DNA from: Burkholderiaceae bacterium | Lineage (GTDB): Bacteria > Pseudomonadota > Gammaproteobacteria > Burkholderiales > Burkholderiaceae_C | Reading direction: 5' to 3' | DNA: 64,000 bases | Assembly (NCBI GenBank): GCA_016790575.1 | Contig: JAEUOU010000010.1 | Span: 62,001 to 126,000, forward strand | In this document: positions 43,219 through 54,200 of the stretch, one piece after another | Position numbering within the stretch: the first letter of the stretch is position 1 | How the letters are laid out: the number at the start of each line of letters is the position of its first letter | The notes under the pieces: model-generated | Told to the model about the DNA's origin: nothing | Seen by the model: only the letters and a program-made list of their open reading frames with translations | Databases searched by the model: none | Position numbers and translations under genes: made by a program

Positions 43219-43475
43219 CAGCTTGACGATTTGCTTTTGACGAAGGCGTAGGCGTACAGAAGCACGATGGCGCCGATCACAGAAGCAATGAAGCCTGGAG
43301 CCGACCCGGGCGCGTACAGGCCCAGGGCAGCGCCGCCGTAACCGGCGACGAAGGATCCCCCCACCCCGAGCAATGCGGTCATGATCAGGCCCAGTTTGTC
43401 ATCACCCGGTTTCAGCGCCCGGGCGACGAAACCGACGATCAGGCCAATGAACAGTGAACCCAGAATCGACATCAT
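43218..43475 (-). CDS. GlsB/YeaQ/YmgE family stress-response membrane protein
   Basis: 85 residues from ATG at 43475, six bases after AAGGAG. Three hydrophobic segments: ILGSLFIGLIVGFVARALKP, LIMTALLGVGGSFVAGYGGA and GFIASVIGAIVLLYAYAF. This is the transglycosylase-associated (YeaQ) pattern with the GFVAR-LKPG-D motif. Members are small inner-membrane proteins induced by stress; the exact role is unknown. It is the first gene of a two-gene unit with the DUF697-like gene. An earlier in-frame ATG at 43532 has no ribosome site. Confidence 0.9.
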   Translation of the reverse strand: MMSILGSLFIGLIVGFVARALKPGDDKLGLIMTALLGVGGSFVAGYGGAALGLYAPGSAPGFIASVIGAIVLLYAYAFVKSKSSS

Positions 43476-43633
43476 GGCAAGCTCCTTGCAAAGGGTGGAA
43501 ACACAACGCACTGTACCGTGCAGGGTTGACAAGCCAATGAACGCCAGCCGGTAACCGCGCTCGCGCAGGGAATTTTTGGCGGCCCTGTGGCGGGCCCATT
43601 ACAGCGACGCCGAACGCTTGCCCGGCCCTCGTA

Positions 43634-45673
43634 TCAGTCTTCCGCTGCCCTGCCGGCAAGTACCTCCAACTGGCCAGACAGTTCCAGCCATCTATCCTCG
43701 ATCTCGTCCAATTCGGTTTGCAACAGCTTCAGACGTCGACCGGCCTGTGCGAGTTCGTGGGGCGGTATCGGAGAGCTCAGTCGCCCCTCCAGCAATGACT
43801 TTTCCGCGTTCAGCTGTTCCAGGGCCTGTTCGCACGCCAGCAGTTGCTTGCGCAGGGGGCGGCTTTGCTGCGCGAGTCCCTGGCGGCGTTGGGCATCCAG
43901 GCGCCGCTGTTCGCGTGCATCGGCAGCCCCCACCGGGGCGGAAACCGTCGGTTTGGAGGACTTTTCGACCATACCCAAAGGAAAAAGGTCGTTTGATGCT
44001 ACGATATTTATAGCTTCCGCAGCGGGTTCGCGATCGGTGGCTGCGCGCAGGCGCTCCCGCGTTTGCCGCGCTTCGTCCAGCAGGTACTGCTGGTAGTCGT
44101 CCAGATCCCCGTCGAACGGCGCGACACCGCCACGGCCGACCAGCCAGAACTCGTCGCACACGGCCCGCAGCAAGGCGCGGTCGTGGCTGACCAGCATCAC
44201 GGTGCCTTCGAACTCGTTGAGGGCGATGGACAGCGCTTCGCGGGTGGCCAGGTCCAGGTGGTTGGTGGGTTCGTCCAGCAGCAGCAGGTTGGGGCGCTGC
44301 CAGACCATCATGGCCAGGACCAGCCGGGCCTTTTCGCCACCGCTCATGGTGCCCACGGCCTGTTTGACCATGTCGCCGCTGAAGTTGAAGCTGCCCAGGA
44401 AGTTGCGCAGGTCCTGTTCGCGACCGGATTCGCGGGCGTTCGGGCCGAGCTCCCTGGCCAGGCGCACCATGTGTTCGAGCGGGTTGTCCGCAGGACGCAG
44501 CACGTCGAGTTCCTGCTGGGCGAAATAGCCGATCGACAGGCCTTTGCCCTCGGTCACGGTGCCGGCCAGCGGGCGCATTTCGCGGGCAATGGTCTTGACC
44601 AGGGTGGACTTGCCCTGGCCGTTGGCGCCCAGGATGCCGATACGCTGGCCCGCCAGCACCGATCGGTTCACGCCGCGCAGGATCGTCTTGGTGCCGTCAT
44701 CGCCGACGTAGCCGAAATCGGCGTCGGTGATCGCCAGCATGGGGTTGGGCAGGTTGACCGGTTCCTTGAACTCGAAGCTGAAATCGGCCTCGGCCAGCAG
44801 CGGGGCCACTTTTTCCATGCGTTCCAGCGCCTTGACCCGGCTTTGGGCCTGCTTGGCCTTGCTGGCCTTGGCCTTGAAGCGGTCGATGAACTTCTGCAGG
44901 TGGGCGATCTTGTCCTGCTGTTTGGCGAACGCCGCCTGCTGCAGTTCCATCTGCTGGGCGCGCAGTTCCTCGAACTTGCTGTAGTTGCCGCCGTAACGGG
45001 TCAGGCGGGCGTTTTCGATGTGCAGCGTCACGCCCGTCACCGCGTCCAGGAATTCGCGGTCGTGGCTGATGACGATCATGGTGCCGGCATAGCGCTGCAG
45101 CCAGCCTTCCAGCCAGACCAGGGCGTCCAGGTCCAGGTGGTTGGTGGGTTCGTCCAGCAGCAGCAGGTCGGACGGGCACATCAGGGCGCGGGCCAGCTGC
45201 AGCCGCATGCGCCAGCCGCCCGAAAAACTGTTCACCGGGGCCTGGAGTTCGCCCACCTTGAAGCCCAGGCCCAGGATCAGGGCCTGCGCGCGGGGCACCG
45301 CGTCGTGCTCGCCGGCGTCGGCCAGGTCGGTGTACGCATGGGCCAGGGCCATGCCGTCGCCCGAGTCTTCAGCCTCCCGCAGTGCCGCCCGCAGCTCGGT
45401 CAGCCGGGTGTCACCGCCCAGGACGAAGTCGGTGGCGCTGTCGTCGGTTTCGGGCATGTTCTGCGCCACCTGCGCCATGCGCCAGCCCCGCGGGAGGTCG
45501 AAATCGCCGCCGTCCTCGTGCAGGCTGCCGTTGAGCAGTGCGAACAGCGTCGACTTGCCGGCGCCGTTGCGGCCGACCAGGCCGACTTTTTCGCCGGGGT
45601 TGATGACGGTGGAGGCGCCGTCGAGCAACACCTTCGCGCTGCGGCGAAGGACTACATTTTTCAGGATGATCAT
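43634..45673 (-). CDS. ABC-F family ATP-binding protein (YheS/Uup-like)
   Basis: 679 residues. Two soluble ABC domains: Walker A VGLVGRNGAGKSTLFALLNG near residue 36, signature VNSFSGGWRMRLQLARALMC, Walker B LLLLDEPTNHLDLDALVWLE; then Walker A GILGANGQGKSTLVKTIARE and signature MSGGEKARLVLAMMVWQRPN. The inter-domain linker (P-site tip) is intact. ABC-F proteins act on the ribosome. After the second domain a tail begins with AINIVASNDLFPLGMVEKSS, encoded by a dispersed repeat, then a C-terminal coiled coil. It overlaps prmB by ATGA and ends the dap operon. Confidence 0.93.
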   Translation of the reverse strand: MIILKNVVLRRSAKVLLDGASTVINPGEKVGLVGRNGAGKSTLFALLNGSLHEDGGDFDLPRGWRMAQVAQNMPETDDSATDFVLGGDTRLTELRAALREAEDSGDGMALAHAYTDLADAGEHDAVPRAQALILGLGFKVGELQAPVNSFSGGWRMRLQLARALMCPSDLLLLDEPTNHLDLDALVWLEGWLQRYAGTMIVISHDREFLDAVTGVTLHIENARLTRYGGNYSKFEELRAQQMELQQAAFAKQQDKIAHLQKFIDRFKAKASKAKQAQSRVKALERMEKVAPLLAEADFSFEFKEPVNLPNPMLAITDADFGYVGDDGTKTILRGVNRSVLAGQRIGILGANGQGKSTLVKTIAREMRPLAGTVTEGKGLSIGYFAQQELDVLRPADNPLEHMVRLARELGPNARESGREQDLRNFLGSFNFSGDMVKQAVGTMSGGEKARLVLAMMVWQRPNLLLLDEPTNHLDLATREALSIALNEFEGTVMLVSHDRALLRAVCDEFWLVGRGGVAPFDGDLDDYQQYLLDEARQTRERLRAATDREPAAEAINIVASNDLFPLGMVEKSSKPTVSAPVGAADAREQRRLDAQRRQGLAQQSRPLRKQLLACEQALEQLNAEKSLLEGRLSSPIPPHELAQAGRRLKLLQTELDEIEDRWLELSGQLEVLAGRAAED
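43967..44010 (+). repeat. Dispersed 40-bp repeat, copy 9 (inside the ABC-F gene)
   Basis: GACCATACCCAAAGG is followed by AAAAAGGTCGTTTGATGCTA and CGATATTTA. The ABC-F frame on the minus strand reads VASNDLFPLGMVEKS through it. It lies in the variable linker beyond the second ATPase domain. Confidence 0.88.
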
Positions 45674-46641
45674 GGGGCGGGAGGGTGTCCGGCCAGCGCC
45701 TCGCGCGTGACCAGCAGCACCTGATCGTCGCCGGCGCTGGTGTCCAGCCAGACGACTTCGAGGTGCGGAAAGGCGTTTTCAAAGTGGGGGCGCTCGTTGC
45801 CGATTTCCAGCACCAGCACCGCGTCATCGCTCATGTGTGCGGGCGCCGCGCGCAGCAGGGCGCGCACAAAGTCCATGCCGTCACAGCCACCGGCCAGCGC
45901 CAGCGCGGGTTCAGCGCGGTACTCCGCCGGCAGGTGGTCCATGCTGGCGCTGTTGACATAGGGCGGGTTGCAGAGGATGAGGTCGAAGCGGCCCGGCACG
46001 GCCGCCAGACCGTCCGATTCGAGCAGGGTGATGCGATCGGCCAGCGCGTGCCGGTCGACATTGATGCGGGCCACGGCCAGGGCATCGGCGGAGATATCGG
46101 CGCCGACCACCCGGACGTCCGGCCAGACCATTACGGCCAGCACGGCCAGGCTGCCGTTGCCGGTGCACAGGTCCAGCACCTGCCGGGTGTGTTCCCCCAG
46201 CCAGGGATCGATGCTGCCGTCGGCCAGCAGTTCGGCGATGAAGCTGCGCGGCACGATGGCACGCTCGTCCACATAGAACGGCACCCCCTGCAGCCAGGCT
46301 TCGCGCGTGAGGTACGCAGCCGGCTTGCGGGTGCTGATGCGGGCGGTCACCAGCGCGGCCACACGGGCTTGCGTGGCGTCATCGACCACCTCTTCGGCGA
46401 CCGAATCGGGGCCCTCCAGTGCGCTGTCCAGCGGCAGGCCCAGGCCCCAGAGCACCAGCCAGGCGGCTTCGTCGAAGGCGTTGGTGGTGCCGTGGCCGAA
46501 GGCGATGCCGGCTTCGGTGAAATCGCGGGCGGCGGCCTCGATCAGACCTTGCACGGTGGCCGTGGTGCTGCTTGCGGGGGTGCTTTCGGGCGGCGCGCTT
46601 CGGTGCGCACGGGTTTGGACGGGGCCCGGCGTGTCGCTCAT
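45670..46641 (-). CDS. prmB: Ribosomal protein L3 glutamine methyltransferase
   Basis: 323 residues from ATG at 46641. It methylates Gln150 of ribosomal protein L3. [20 protein letters not shown] matches PrmB rather than Prm[21 protein letters not shown] is followed by the SAM site [20 protein letters not shown] and the catalytic [20 protein letters not shown] (NPPY). The end contains [16 protein letters not shown]. Both ends overlap neighbours by ATGA (dapE upstream, ABC-F downstream), so translation is coupled. The first 35 residues are low in similarity and probably disordered. Confidence 0.93.
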   Translation of the reverse strand: MSDTPGPVQTRAHRSAPPESTPASSTTATVQGLIEAAARDFTEAGIAFGHGTTNAFDEAAWLVLWGLGLPLDSALEGPDSVAEEVVDDATQARVAALVTARISTRKPAAYLTREAWLQGVPFYVDERAIVPRSFIAELLADGSIDPWLGEHTRQVLDLCTGNGSLAVLAVMVWPDVRVVGADISADALAVARINVDRHALADRITLLESDGLAAVPGRFDLILCNPPYVNSASMDHLPAEYRAEPALALAGGCDGMDFVRALLRAAPAHMSDDAVLVLEIGNERPHFENAFPHLEVVWLDTSAGDDQVLLVTREALAGHPPAP

Positions 46642-47807
46642 GTGCGCAGCTCCGCGTCCAGGTTTTCCAGCACGCGGCGGTAGATGGCCGTCAGCGGCTC
46701 GATGTCGGACAGCGGCACGTTTTCGTCGATCTTGTGAATGGTGGCATTGGTCGGGCCGAGCTCGATGACTTCCGGACAGATGCGGGCGATGAAGCGGCCG
46801 TCGCTGGTGCCTCCGGTGGTGGACAGCTGGGTTTCGACGCCGGTTTCGGCACGGATGGCCGCCTGCACCGCCGCCACCAGGGTGCCCGGCCGCGTGAGAA
46901 AAGGCAGTCCGCCGAGTGTCCACTGCAGATCGAAGGTCAGGCCGTGCCGCTCCAGCACGGCCTGCAGACGCTGTTGCAGGCCTTCAGGGGTGGATTCCGT
47001 GGAAAAACGGAAGTTGAAATCCACCACCACGGTGCCGGGAATCACGTTGCTGGCACCGGTGCCGCCGTGGATGTTGCTGACCTGCCAGGTGGTGGGCGGG
47101 AAAAAATCGTTGCCGCGGTCCCATTCGACCGCGACCAGTTCGGCCAGCGCCGGTGCGAGCCGGTGAATGGGGTTGTCGGCCAGGTGCGGGTAGGCGATGT
47201 GGCCCTGTATGCCCTTGACCGTGAGACGGCCGCTCATGGTGCCGCGTCGCCCGTTCTTGATCATGTCGCCGGTGCGCTCCACCGAGGTGGGTTCGCCGAC
47301 GATGCACCAGTCGAGCCGCTGACCCCGCGCGCGCAAGCGGTCGCAGACGATCACGGTGCCGTCGCGTGCCGGCCCTTCTTCATCACTGGTCAGCAGGAAG
47401 GCCAGCCCCAGCGGCGCCTTCGGAGAATCGGCAAGAAATTGTTCGGTGGCCACCACCATCGCCGCCAGCGAGGTTTTCATGTCGCTGGCGCCGCGGCCCC
47501 ACAGCCTGCCGTCACGATGCGTGGGCACAAACGGTGGGCTGGTCCATTGGTCAACCGGACCGGTGGGGACGACGTCCGTGTGGCCGGCAAAAACCAGTGT
47601 CGCTGTGTCCCGCTCGCTGGCACCTTCCGGGATGCGCAAGGCCCAGAGGTTGCGAACCCGGAAATCCTCAGGACCACTGTCAATGAATTCGCATTGAAAA
47701 CCCAGCGGTTTCAGCCGATCGACGAGGATGTCCATGCAGCCCTTGTCCGCAGGTGTTACCGAGGCGCGGGATATCAATTGTTCGGCCAGCCGAACGGTGG
47801 GTGTCAT
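46638..47807 (-). CDS. dapE: Succinyl-diaminopimelate desuccinylase
   Basis: 389 residues. It hydrolyses N-succinyl-diaminopimelate in the lysine/peptidoglycan pathway, with two zinc ions. [20 protein letters not shown] opens the protein. [20 protein letters not shown] carries the first zinc His and Asp. [20 protein letters not shown] (bridging Asp) and [14 protein letters not shown] (Glu-Glu) follow. [20 protein letters not shown] and [20 protein letters not shown] end the family part. It is ten bases downstream of pilU, in an operon with dapD and dapC. It overlaps prmB by four bases. Confidence 0.96.
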   Translation of the reverse strand: MTPTVRLAEQLISRASVTPADKGCMDILVDRLKPLGFQCEFIDSGPEDFRVRNLWALRIPEGASERDTATLVFAGHTDVVPTGPVDQWTSPPFVPTHRDGRLWGRGASDMKTSLAAMVVATEQFLADSPKAPLGLAFLLTSDEEGPARDGTVIVCDRLRARGQRLDWCIVGEPTSVERTGDMIKNGRRGTMSGRLTVKGIQGHIAYPHLADNPIHRLAPALAELVAVEWDRGNDFFPPTTWQVSNIHGGTGASNVIPGTVVVDFNFRFSTESTPEGLQQRLQAVLERHGLTFDLQWTLGGLPFLTRPGTLVAAVQAAIRAETGVETQLSTTGGTSDGRFIARICPEVIELGPTNATIHKIDENVPLSDIEPLTAIYRRVLENLDAELRT

Positions 47808-47817
47808 GCTGAGCCCG

Positions 47818-48966
47818 TCAGTGGTGGACGTCGAGAGTGATCTCGGTGAAAGATGCCTGATCGCTGGGCTCTTCCGGTGCCGCCGCCTGTGCCGCTTTCT
47901 GCTGGGCGAAATCGTTTTGCAGACGCCACATCAGGTTGGTGGGGGAGTCGGCGTGGGCGATACCTTCCTTGCGATCAATCTTGCCCTCGACGATCAGGCG
48001 GGCGATGTCCTGCTCGAAAGTCTGCGAACCCTCCGCCATGGCGTTGTTCATCGCTTCCTTCACACCGGAGAAGTCGCCTTTTTCGATCAGGTCGGACACC
48101 AGGCGGGAGTTGAGCATGACCTCCATCGCCGGAACCCGCGAGTTGGTGGTCGTGCGCAGCAATCGCTGTGAAATGATGGCTTTGAGCGCAGACGCCAGGT
48201 CGCCCAGCAGGGCCGGACGGACTTCGACGGGATAAAAACTCAGCACCCGGTTGAGAGCCTGGTAGCTGTTGTTGGCGTGCATGGTCGCCAGGCACAGATG
48301 CCCCGATTGCGCGTAGGCAATAGCGGCCGACATGGTTTCGCGGTCGCGGATTTCGCCGATCATGATCACGTCAGGCGCCTGGCGAAGGGCGTTTTTCAGC
48401 CCGACCGACAAAGTGGCCGTGTCGGTGCCGACTTCGCGCTGGTTGACGATGGATTTCTTGTTCCGGAAGATGAACTCCACCGGGTCTTCCACCGTCAGGA
48501 TGTGACCCATGACCTGCTCGTTGCGGTGGTCGATCATCGAGGCCAGGGTGGTGCTCTTGCCGGCCCCGGTGGAGCCGACCATCAGGATCAGCCCGCGCTT
48601 TTCCATGATCAGACTCTCCAGCACCAGCGGCACGTTCAAGGTTCGCAGCGGGGGAATGTCGGGCGTGATGAAGCGGATGACGACTGCATAGGTACCGCGT
48701 TGGCGCATGGCACTGACCCGGAAGTTGCCTATCCCTTCCAGCGGAACCGCCATGTTGAGCTCGCCGGTTTCCTTGAGTTCCTCAATGCGGATCGGTGCCA
48801 CCACCTCCGAGATCAGGCTCAAAGGCGCCTCGGGCGGCAGGATCTGACTGTTGATCGGGATGCACTGGCCGTTGATTTTTATGACTGCCGGCGCATTGGC
48901 CGACAGGTAGACATCCGAGGCCTTGCGTTCCGCCATCAGGCGAAGAATTCGCTCCATCATGCTCAT
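47818..48966 (-). CDS. pilU: Type IV pilus retraction ATPase, PilU type
   Basis: 382 residues. A PilT/PilU secretion ATPase: [20 protein letters not shown] and NGQCIPIN open it. [20 protein letters not shown] is followed by Walker [21 protein letters not shown] and the Asp box [20 protein letters not shown]. Walker B is [20 protein letters not shown] and the His box is [19 protein letters not shown]. PilU-like features include the longer C-terminus and the FRNKK segment. It drives pilus retraction with PilT at the inner membrane. It is curiously embedded between dapD and dapE with gaps of only 24 and 10 bases. Confidence 0.9.
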   Translation of the reverse strand: MSMMERILRLMAERKASDVYLSANAPAVIKINGQCIPINSQILPPEAPLSLISEVVAPIRIEELKETGELNMAVPLEGIGNFRVSAMRQRGTYAVVIRFITPDIPPLRTLNVPLVLESLIMEKRGLILMVGSTGAGKSTTLASMIDHRNEQVMGHILTVEDPVEFIFRNKKSIVNQREVGTDTATLSVGLKNALRQAPDVIMIGEIRDRETMSAAIAYAQSGHLCLATMHANNSYQALNRVLSFYPVEVRPALLGDLASALKAIISQRLLRTTTNSRVPAMEVMLNSRLVSDLIEKGDFSGVKEAMNNAMAEGSQTFEQDIARLIVEGKIDRKEGIAHADSPTNLMWRLQNDFAQQKAAQAAAPEEPSDQASFTEITLDVHH

Positions 48967-48990
48967 GGTTCAGCCTCGCTCTCTTGGAAA

Positions 48991-49815
48991 TCAATCGCGC
49001 AGCAAATCGTTCAAACTGGTTTTGGCACGGGTCTGGGCGTCCACCCGCTTGACGATCACAGCGCAGTACAAACTGTACTTGCCGTCCGCGCTGGGCAAAT
49101 TGCCGCTGACCACGACGGAGCCGGCCGGTATGCGGCCGTAACTTACTTCGCCGGTGGCACGGTCATAGATTTTGGTGCTTTGACCGATGTACACCCCCAT
49201 GGAGATCACCGAGTTTTCTTCGACGATCACACCTTCCACCACTTCCGAGCGGGCGCCAATGAAACAGTTGTCCTCGATGATGGTCGGGTTGGCCTGCAGC
49301 GGCTCCAGCACACCGCCCAGGCCCACGCCTCCGGACAGGTGCACATTCTTGCCGACCTGCGCGCAGCTGCCCACCGTGGCCCAGGTGTCGACCATGGTGC
49401 CTTCACCGACGTGGGCGCCGATGTTGACGTAGCTGGGCATCAGGATGGCGCCGGGGGCGATGAAACTGCCGCGGCGGGCCACGGCCGGGGGCACCACACG
49501 CACGCCGGTGGCGCGCAGCTGCTCTTCGCTCAGGCCGGAAAACTTGGTCGGCACCTTGTCATAGAAGCCCAGGTCACCTGCGGCGACCACTTCGTTGTCC
49601 CGCAGCCGGAACGACAGCAGGACGGCTTTCTTGATCCACTGGTGCACCGTCCACTGGCCGACCGCCTCGCGGGTGGCGACGCGCAGGCGTCCGGCGTCCA
49701 GTTCGGCAATCACGTGCTCGACGGCGTCGACGGTCTCGCTTGGAGCCGCTTTGGGTGACAGGTTGGCCCGGTTTTCCCAGGCGGCATCGATGATCTGCTG
49801 CAGTTGTTGGCTCAT
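48991..49815 (-). CDS. dapD: Tetrahydrodipicolinate N-succinyltransferase
   Basis: 274 residues, the usual length. It transfers succinyl from succinyl-CoA in lysine/diaminopimelate synthesis. [20 protein letters not shown] opens it. The left-handed beta-helix hexapeptide repeats run from [20 protein letters not shown] through [20 protein letters not shown] and [24 protein letters not shown] sequence. [20 protein letters not shown] and [20 protein letters not shown] are at the end. The trimeric enzyme is cytoplasmic. It overlaps dapC by ATGA. Confidence 0.97.
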   Translation of the reverse strand: MSQQLQQIIDAAWENRANLSPKAAPSETVDAVEHVIAELDAGRLRVATREAVGQWTVHQWIKKAVLLSFRLRDNEVVAAGDLGFYDKVPTKFSGLSEEQLRATGVRVVPPAVARRGSFIAPGAILMPSYVNIGAHVGEGTMVDTWATVGSCAQVGKNVHLSGGVGLGGVLEPLQANPTIIEDNCFIGARSEVVEGVIVEENSVISMGVYIGQSTKIYDRATGEVSYGRIPAGSVVVSGNLPSADGKYSLYCAVIVKRVDAQTRAKTSLNDLLRD

Positions 49816-51032
49816 TGTCTGGACGGATTGGAGTTAAATTGGACGAACTGGACGATTCGCTGGGCGGCTTCCAGGCATTCGGCGGTTTGCGCCACAAGCG
49901 CCATGCGGACGCGGCCGCGTCCGGGATTGAACCCTTGTGCTTCCCGGGCAAGGTAACTGCCCGGCAGGACGGTGACATTGTATTGGGCGAACAAGTCTCG
50001 GGCGAAGGCCTGGTCGTCGCCATTCCATGCCGGCGGCACGCCCGCCCACAGGTAGAAGCCGGCGTCCGGCAAGGCAACGTCGAGGACCGTGGCCAGCAAA
50101 GGCGTGACCTGCGCGAACTTCTCGCGGTACAGGTGACGGTTGTCGACGACATGCGACTCATCGCCCCAGGCCGCGACGCTCGCCGTCTGGACGACCGGAC
50201 TCATGGCGCTGCCGTGGTAGGTGCGGTAGAGCAGGAAGCTTTTGATCAGCCGCGCGTCGCCAGCGACAAAACCTGAGCGCATTCCGGGTACGTTGCTGCG
50301 TTTCGACAGGCTGGTCAACATGATCAGGTTGCGAAAGTCCGTGCGCCCCAGACGGTGGGCCGCTTCAAGCCCGCCCAGCGGCGGCTCTTCACGGAAATAA
50401 ATTTCGCTGTAGCACTCATCCGACGCAATGACAAAGCCGTAGCGGTCCGACAGGGCGAAAAGTCGCTCCCACTCGGCCAGCGGCATTACGGCTCCGGTGG
50501 GGTTGCCCGGCGAGCAGACGACCAGCAATTGGGTCTGTGCCCAGACCGTCTCGGGAACGCGGTCCCAGTCGACGCCAAAGTTGCGGGCCGCGTCACTGGG
50601 CGCGTAATACGGGGTGGCACCTGCCAGCAGCGCGGCGCCCTCGTAGATCTGATAGAAGGGATTGGGACACACCACGGTGGCGCCCGGGCGAGAAGAGTCG
50701 ACCACGGTCTGGGTCAGCGAGAACAAGGCCTCGCGCGATCCAAGAACCGGCAGCACCTGGGTCGCCGGGTCCACCGCCAGCCCGTAACGCCGCTGCATCC
50801 AATCGGCGCAGGCATTGCGCAGCGCCGGCTCGCCCGCTGTCGCCGGGTAGCCAGCCAGACCCTTGTCCAGCGCACCGGCCATGGCCTGCTTGATGAAGTC
50901 CGGCGTGGCGTGTCGCGGCTCCCCGATGCCCAGGCTGATCGCTTGCAGCGCCGGGTTCGGCGTCACTCCGGCAAACAGTTGACGCAAGCGCTCGAACGGA
51001 TAAGGCTGCAGACGGTTCAGGAGGGGATTCAT
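49812..51032 (-). CDS. dapC: Succinyldiaminopimelate transaminase
   Basis: 406 residues. A fold-type I aminotransferase: [20 protein letters not shown], then [20 protein letters not shown], fits the DapC group of Burkholderiales. [20 protein letters not shown] and [20 protein letters not shown] are in the middle. The PLP Lys is in [20 protein letters not shown]. It makes N-succinyl-LL-2-amino-6-oxoheptanedioate into succinyl-diaminopimelate and back. It starts the minus-strand operon dapC-dapD-pilU-dapE-prmB-ABC-F, and the dispersed repeat lies in its upstream region. Confidence 0.93.
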   Translation of the reverse strand: MNPLLNRLQPYPFERLRQLFAGVTPNPALQAISLGIGEPRHATPDFIKQAMAGALDKGLAGYPATAGEPALRNACADWMQRRYGLAVDPATQVLPVLGSREALFSLTQTVVDSSRPGATVVCPNPFYQIYEGAALLAGATPYYAPSDAARNFGVDWDRVPETVWAQTQLLVVCSPGNPTGAVMPLAEWERLFALSDRYGFVIASDECYSEIYFREEPPLGGLEAAHRLGRTDFRNLIMLTSLSKRSNVPGMRSGFVAGDARLIKSFLLYRTYHGSAMSPVVQTASVAAWGDESHVVDNRHLYREKFAQVTPLLATVLDVALPDAGFYLWAGVPPAWNGDDQAFARDLFAQYNVTVLPGSYLAREAQGFNPGRGRVRMALVAQTAECLEAAQRIVQFVQFNSNPSRQ

Positions 51033-51105
51033 GGCGCCCGATTATCGTCCGCCGCCGTGGTGGTCGTCCGCAACCGGGCTCCGCCAGCAGAAAAAGTAAT
51101 GAAAA

Positions 51106-51150
51106 CAGGCGATACCCTTGGGGAAAAGGCCGCTTGTTGCTATGAAAAGG
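51106..51150 (+). repeat. Dispersed 40-bp repeat, copy 10 (between dapC and smc)
   Basis: CAGGCGATACCCTTGGGG is followed by AAAAGGCCGCTTGTTGC and TATGAAAAGG. The CAGCG part has changed to CTTGG. It lies in the 255-base gap between the divergent dapC and smc genes; a promoter must also lie here, but none was clear to the eye. Confidence 0.88.
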
Positions 51151-51287
51151 ATACTGACCGATGCTCCGCAGGATATCGGTCTGGGGCGCGGTATCATGTT
51201 CGCCCGTCCCGGTGCTACTTCAGCACGCTGCAAATCCTTTGAAATCAATGACTTGGCCCACCTGAGGGGCCTTGCGGAACGTTCACG

Positions 51288-54200
51288 GTGCGTCTCAACT
51301 CGATCAAGCTCTCCGGCTTCAAGTCCTTTGCCGAGCCAACCAATTTCATGCTGCCAGGGCGGCTGGTCGGTGTCGTGGGGCCGAACGGCTGCGGCAAGTC
51401 CAACATCATGGACGCCGTACGCTGGGTTTTGGGCGAGTCCAAGGCGTCGGAGCTGCGCGGTGAGTCCATGCAGGACGTCATCTTCAATGGAACCACCCAC
51501 CGCAAGCCTGCCAGCCGATCCAGCGTTGAGCTGGTGTTTGACAACAGCGACCACCGCGCCGGCGGACAGTGGAGCCAGTTCACCGAAATTGCTGTCAAGC
51601 GGGTGCTGACACGCGACGGAACCAGCAGCTACTACATCAACAACCAGCCGGTTCGGCGGCGCGATGTCCAGGATGTGTTTCTGGGTACTGGCCTGGGTCC
51701 TCGCGCCTACGCCATCATCGGACAGGGCACGATCAGCCGCATCATCGAGAGCAGGCCGGAGGAGCTGCGCCTGTTTCTGGAAGAGGCCGCTGGCGTCTCC
51801 AAATACAAGGAGCGTCGGCGGGAGACGGAAAACCGGCTTGCCGATACCCGGGAGAATCTGACGCGGGTCGACGATATTCTGCGTGAGCTCCATGCCAACC
51901 TCGAAAAACTCGAAAAGCAGGCAGAGGTCGCGCAGCGCTATCACCATCTGCAAGGTGATGCAACCTTGCGCCAGCACCAGCTTTGGTTTCTCAAACGGGC
52001 AGAAGCGCAGGCCGATCAGTTGCGGCTGAAGGCCGAGTCCGATCGTGCCTCGGTGGATCTGGAATCCCGCACGGCGGCTTTGCGCCATGTGGAAAGCGAG
52101 CTGGAAACGCTGCGCCAGGCCCACTACGAAGCCGGTGACCAGGTCAATCAGGCACAGGGTCGCCTGTACGAGGCCAGTGCCGAAGTGGGTCGCCTGGAGG
52201 CCGAAATCCGCTTTGTGGTCGAAGGGCGACAACGGGTTGAGCAACGCCTGGTGCAGTTGGATGAACAGGCTCGCCTGTGGGCCGACCGTGGCGAGACAGC
52301 CCGGCAAGACTCCCAGGCCCTTGCCGCCCAACAGGAGCAAGCGTCTGAGTCCGCTGAATTGCTTGCGGCGCAGGTGGATGAGCAGGGCGCGAACCAGCCC
52401 GGGCTGGAGGATGCGTTGCGCCAGGCGCAACTGCGTGCCAACGAACAACGGGGCACGGTGGTTCAGATCCAGCAGCAGATTCAGGTTTTGTCTGCCGAAC
52501 AGCGGGGTATCGAGGAACAGGCACGGCAGGCCGGTCAGCGACGCGAACGGCTGTTGGCAGATCGCAGGGCGCTGATTGTCCCGGATGGGGAGCACTTGCA
52601 TGCGATGCAGTCCCAGCTGGCGCAATCGACCGAGGCAGCCGAAATGGCCGAAGCAAGGCTGCACGAGCTGCAGGAACAACTGCCTCGACTGGATGACGAA
52701 CGGCGACAACGCCAGAGTGCCGTCAATGACGAGGCCGCTCGGCTGGCTGCGCTGAATGCACGGCAGCAGGCCCTGAAGGCGCTGCAGGAAAAGGTTCGTA
52801 CCGATGGCAAGCTCAAGCCCTGGCTGATCCGCCATGGGCTCGATGGTCTGCAGGCGCTGTGGAGTCGTATCCATATCGAACCGGGCTGGGAGGCTGCCCT
52901 GGAAGCGGCGCTGCGGGAGCGCTTGTCCGCGCTGGCAGTGTCTCGACTGGAAATGGTGCGGGCCTTCGAGAGTGATCCCCCGGCCGCGCGGTTTGCGTTC
53001 TATCAGGCCCCGGTGGCCCCCGTTTGTGCGGGCAATGCCTCACGGCCGTCTCTGGCGGACCTGTTGCGCCTGGCCGAGCCGGCCGAGATGGCTATCGCCG
53101 GCGAGTGGCTCAAGGGGTGCTACACGGCACCCAGTCTGGAGCAGGCGCTGGCCGACCGCAGCTTGCTGCAACCCGGTGAAGCGTGGTACGTGCCGTCCGG
53201 ACACGTGGTCACGCCGCACAGTGTCAGCTTCTACGCCCCCGACTCCGAACAGTCCGGGCTGCTGGCGCGGGCGCAGGAGATCGAAAACCTTGACAAACAG
53301 ATTCGGGCCCAGGGCCTGATCGCCGAGGAGTCCCGCACCGCGCTGGCGCGGGCGGAAGCTGCCTACGCGGACGCGTCGCAGCGGCTGTTGGCTGTGCGGC
53401 GCGAGGCCGTCGAGACCCGCTCACGCGCCCACCAGCTGCAGGTCGAGACCCTGCGACTGACCCAGCAGGTGGAGCAGGCCCGCAGTCGAGGCGAGCAACT
53501 GGACAGCGATCTGGCAGAGCTCGACAGCCAGCTGGAGGCGCTGCAGGAGCGTCGGATTACGGCAGAAGCGCGTTTCGAAACCCTGGACATGCAACTTGCC
53601 GATACCCAGGAACGGCACGCTCAGCTGGACGAAAAGGTCATCGAAGCCGAACGACGTCTGAACGAAAGCCGGGAACAGCTGCGGGCTCTGGAGCGCAAGG
53701 CGCAAGAGGCGGTTTTCGCCCTGCGCAGCCTGCATGCGCGGCAAGATGAGCTGGCCCGGACCGTCGAAACGGCTGACAGCCAGACTCTCGCCCTTGCAGC
53801 CGAACGCCAGCGCGCACTTGACGAGCTGTCCCGATTGACCGATGCGGCCGCCCAGGCGGGATTGCAAAGCGCGCTGGCCCTCAAGCTGGAACGGGAGCAG
53901 GCGCTGGGCCACAGGCGCAGTCAGTACGACGACCTCACCGCGCGTTTGCGCGCCAGTGATGAAATGCGCCTGAAGCTCGAGCGCGAGCTCGATCCCCTGC
54001 GCCAGCGCATTACCGATTGTCAGCTCAAGGAACAGGCGGCTCGGCTGGGTCTGGAGCAGTACCACCAGCTTCTTTCCGACGGGCAGGCCGATCTTGATGC
54101 GATCGCGCGATCCATCGAAGCCGGCGCGGTCCGCCTGGCCGGATTGCAGGCGGAAATCGACCGGCTGCACCGCGAGATTCAGGCCCTGGGCGCCGTGAAC

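Noticed and set aside
53595..53640. GATACCCAGGAACGGC in smc as a possible repeat copy
   Set aside because: It shares only GATACCCAG; the rest does not match, and the region is ordinary coiled-coil coding sequence.
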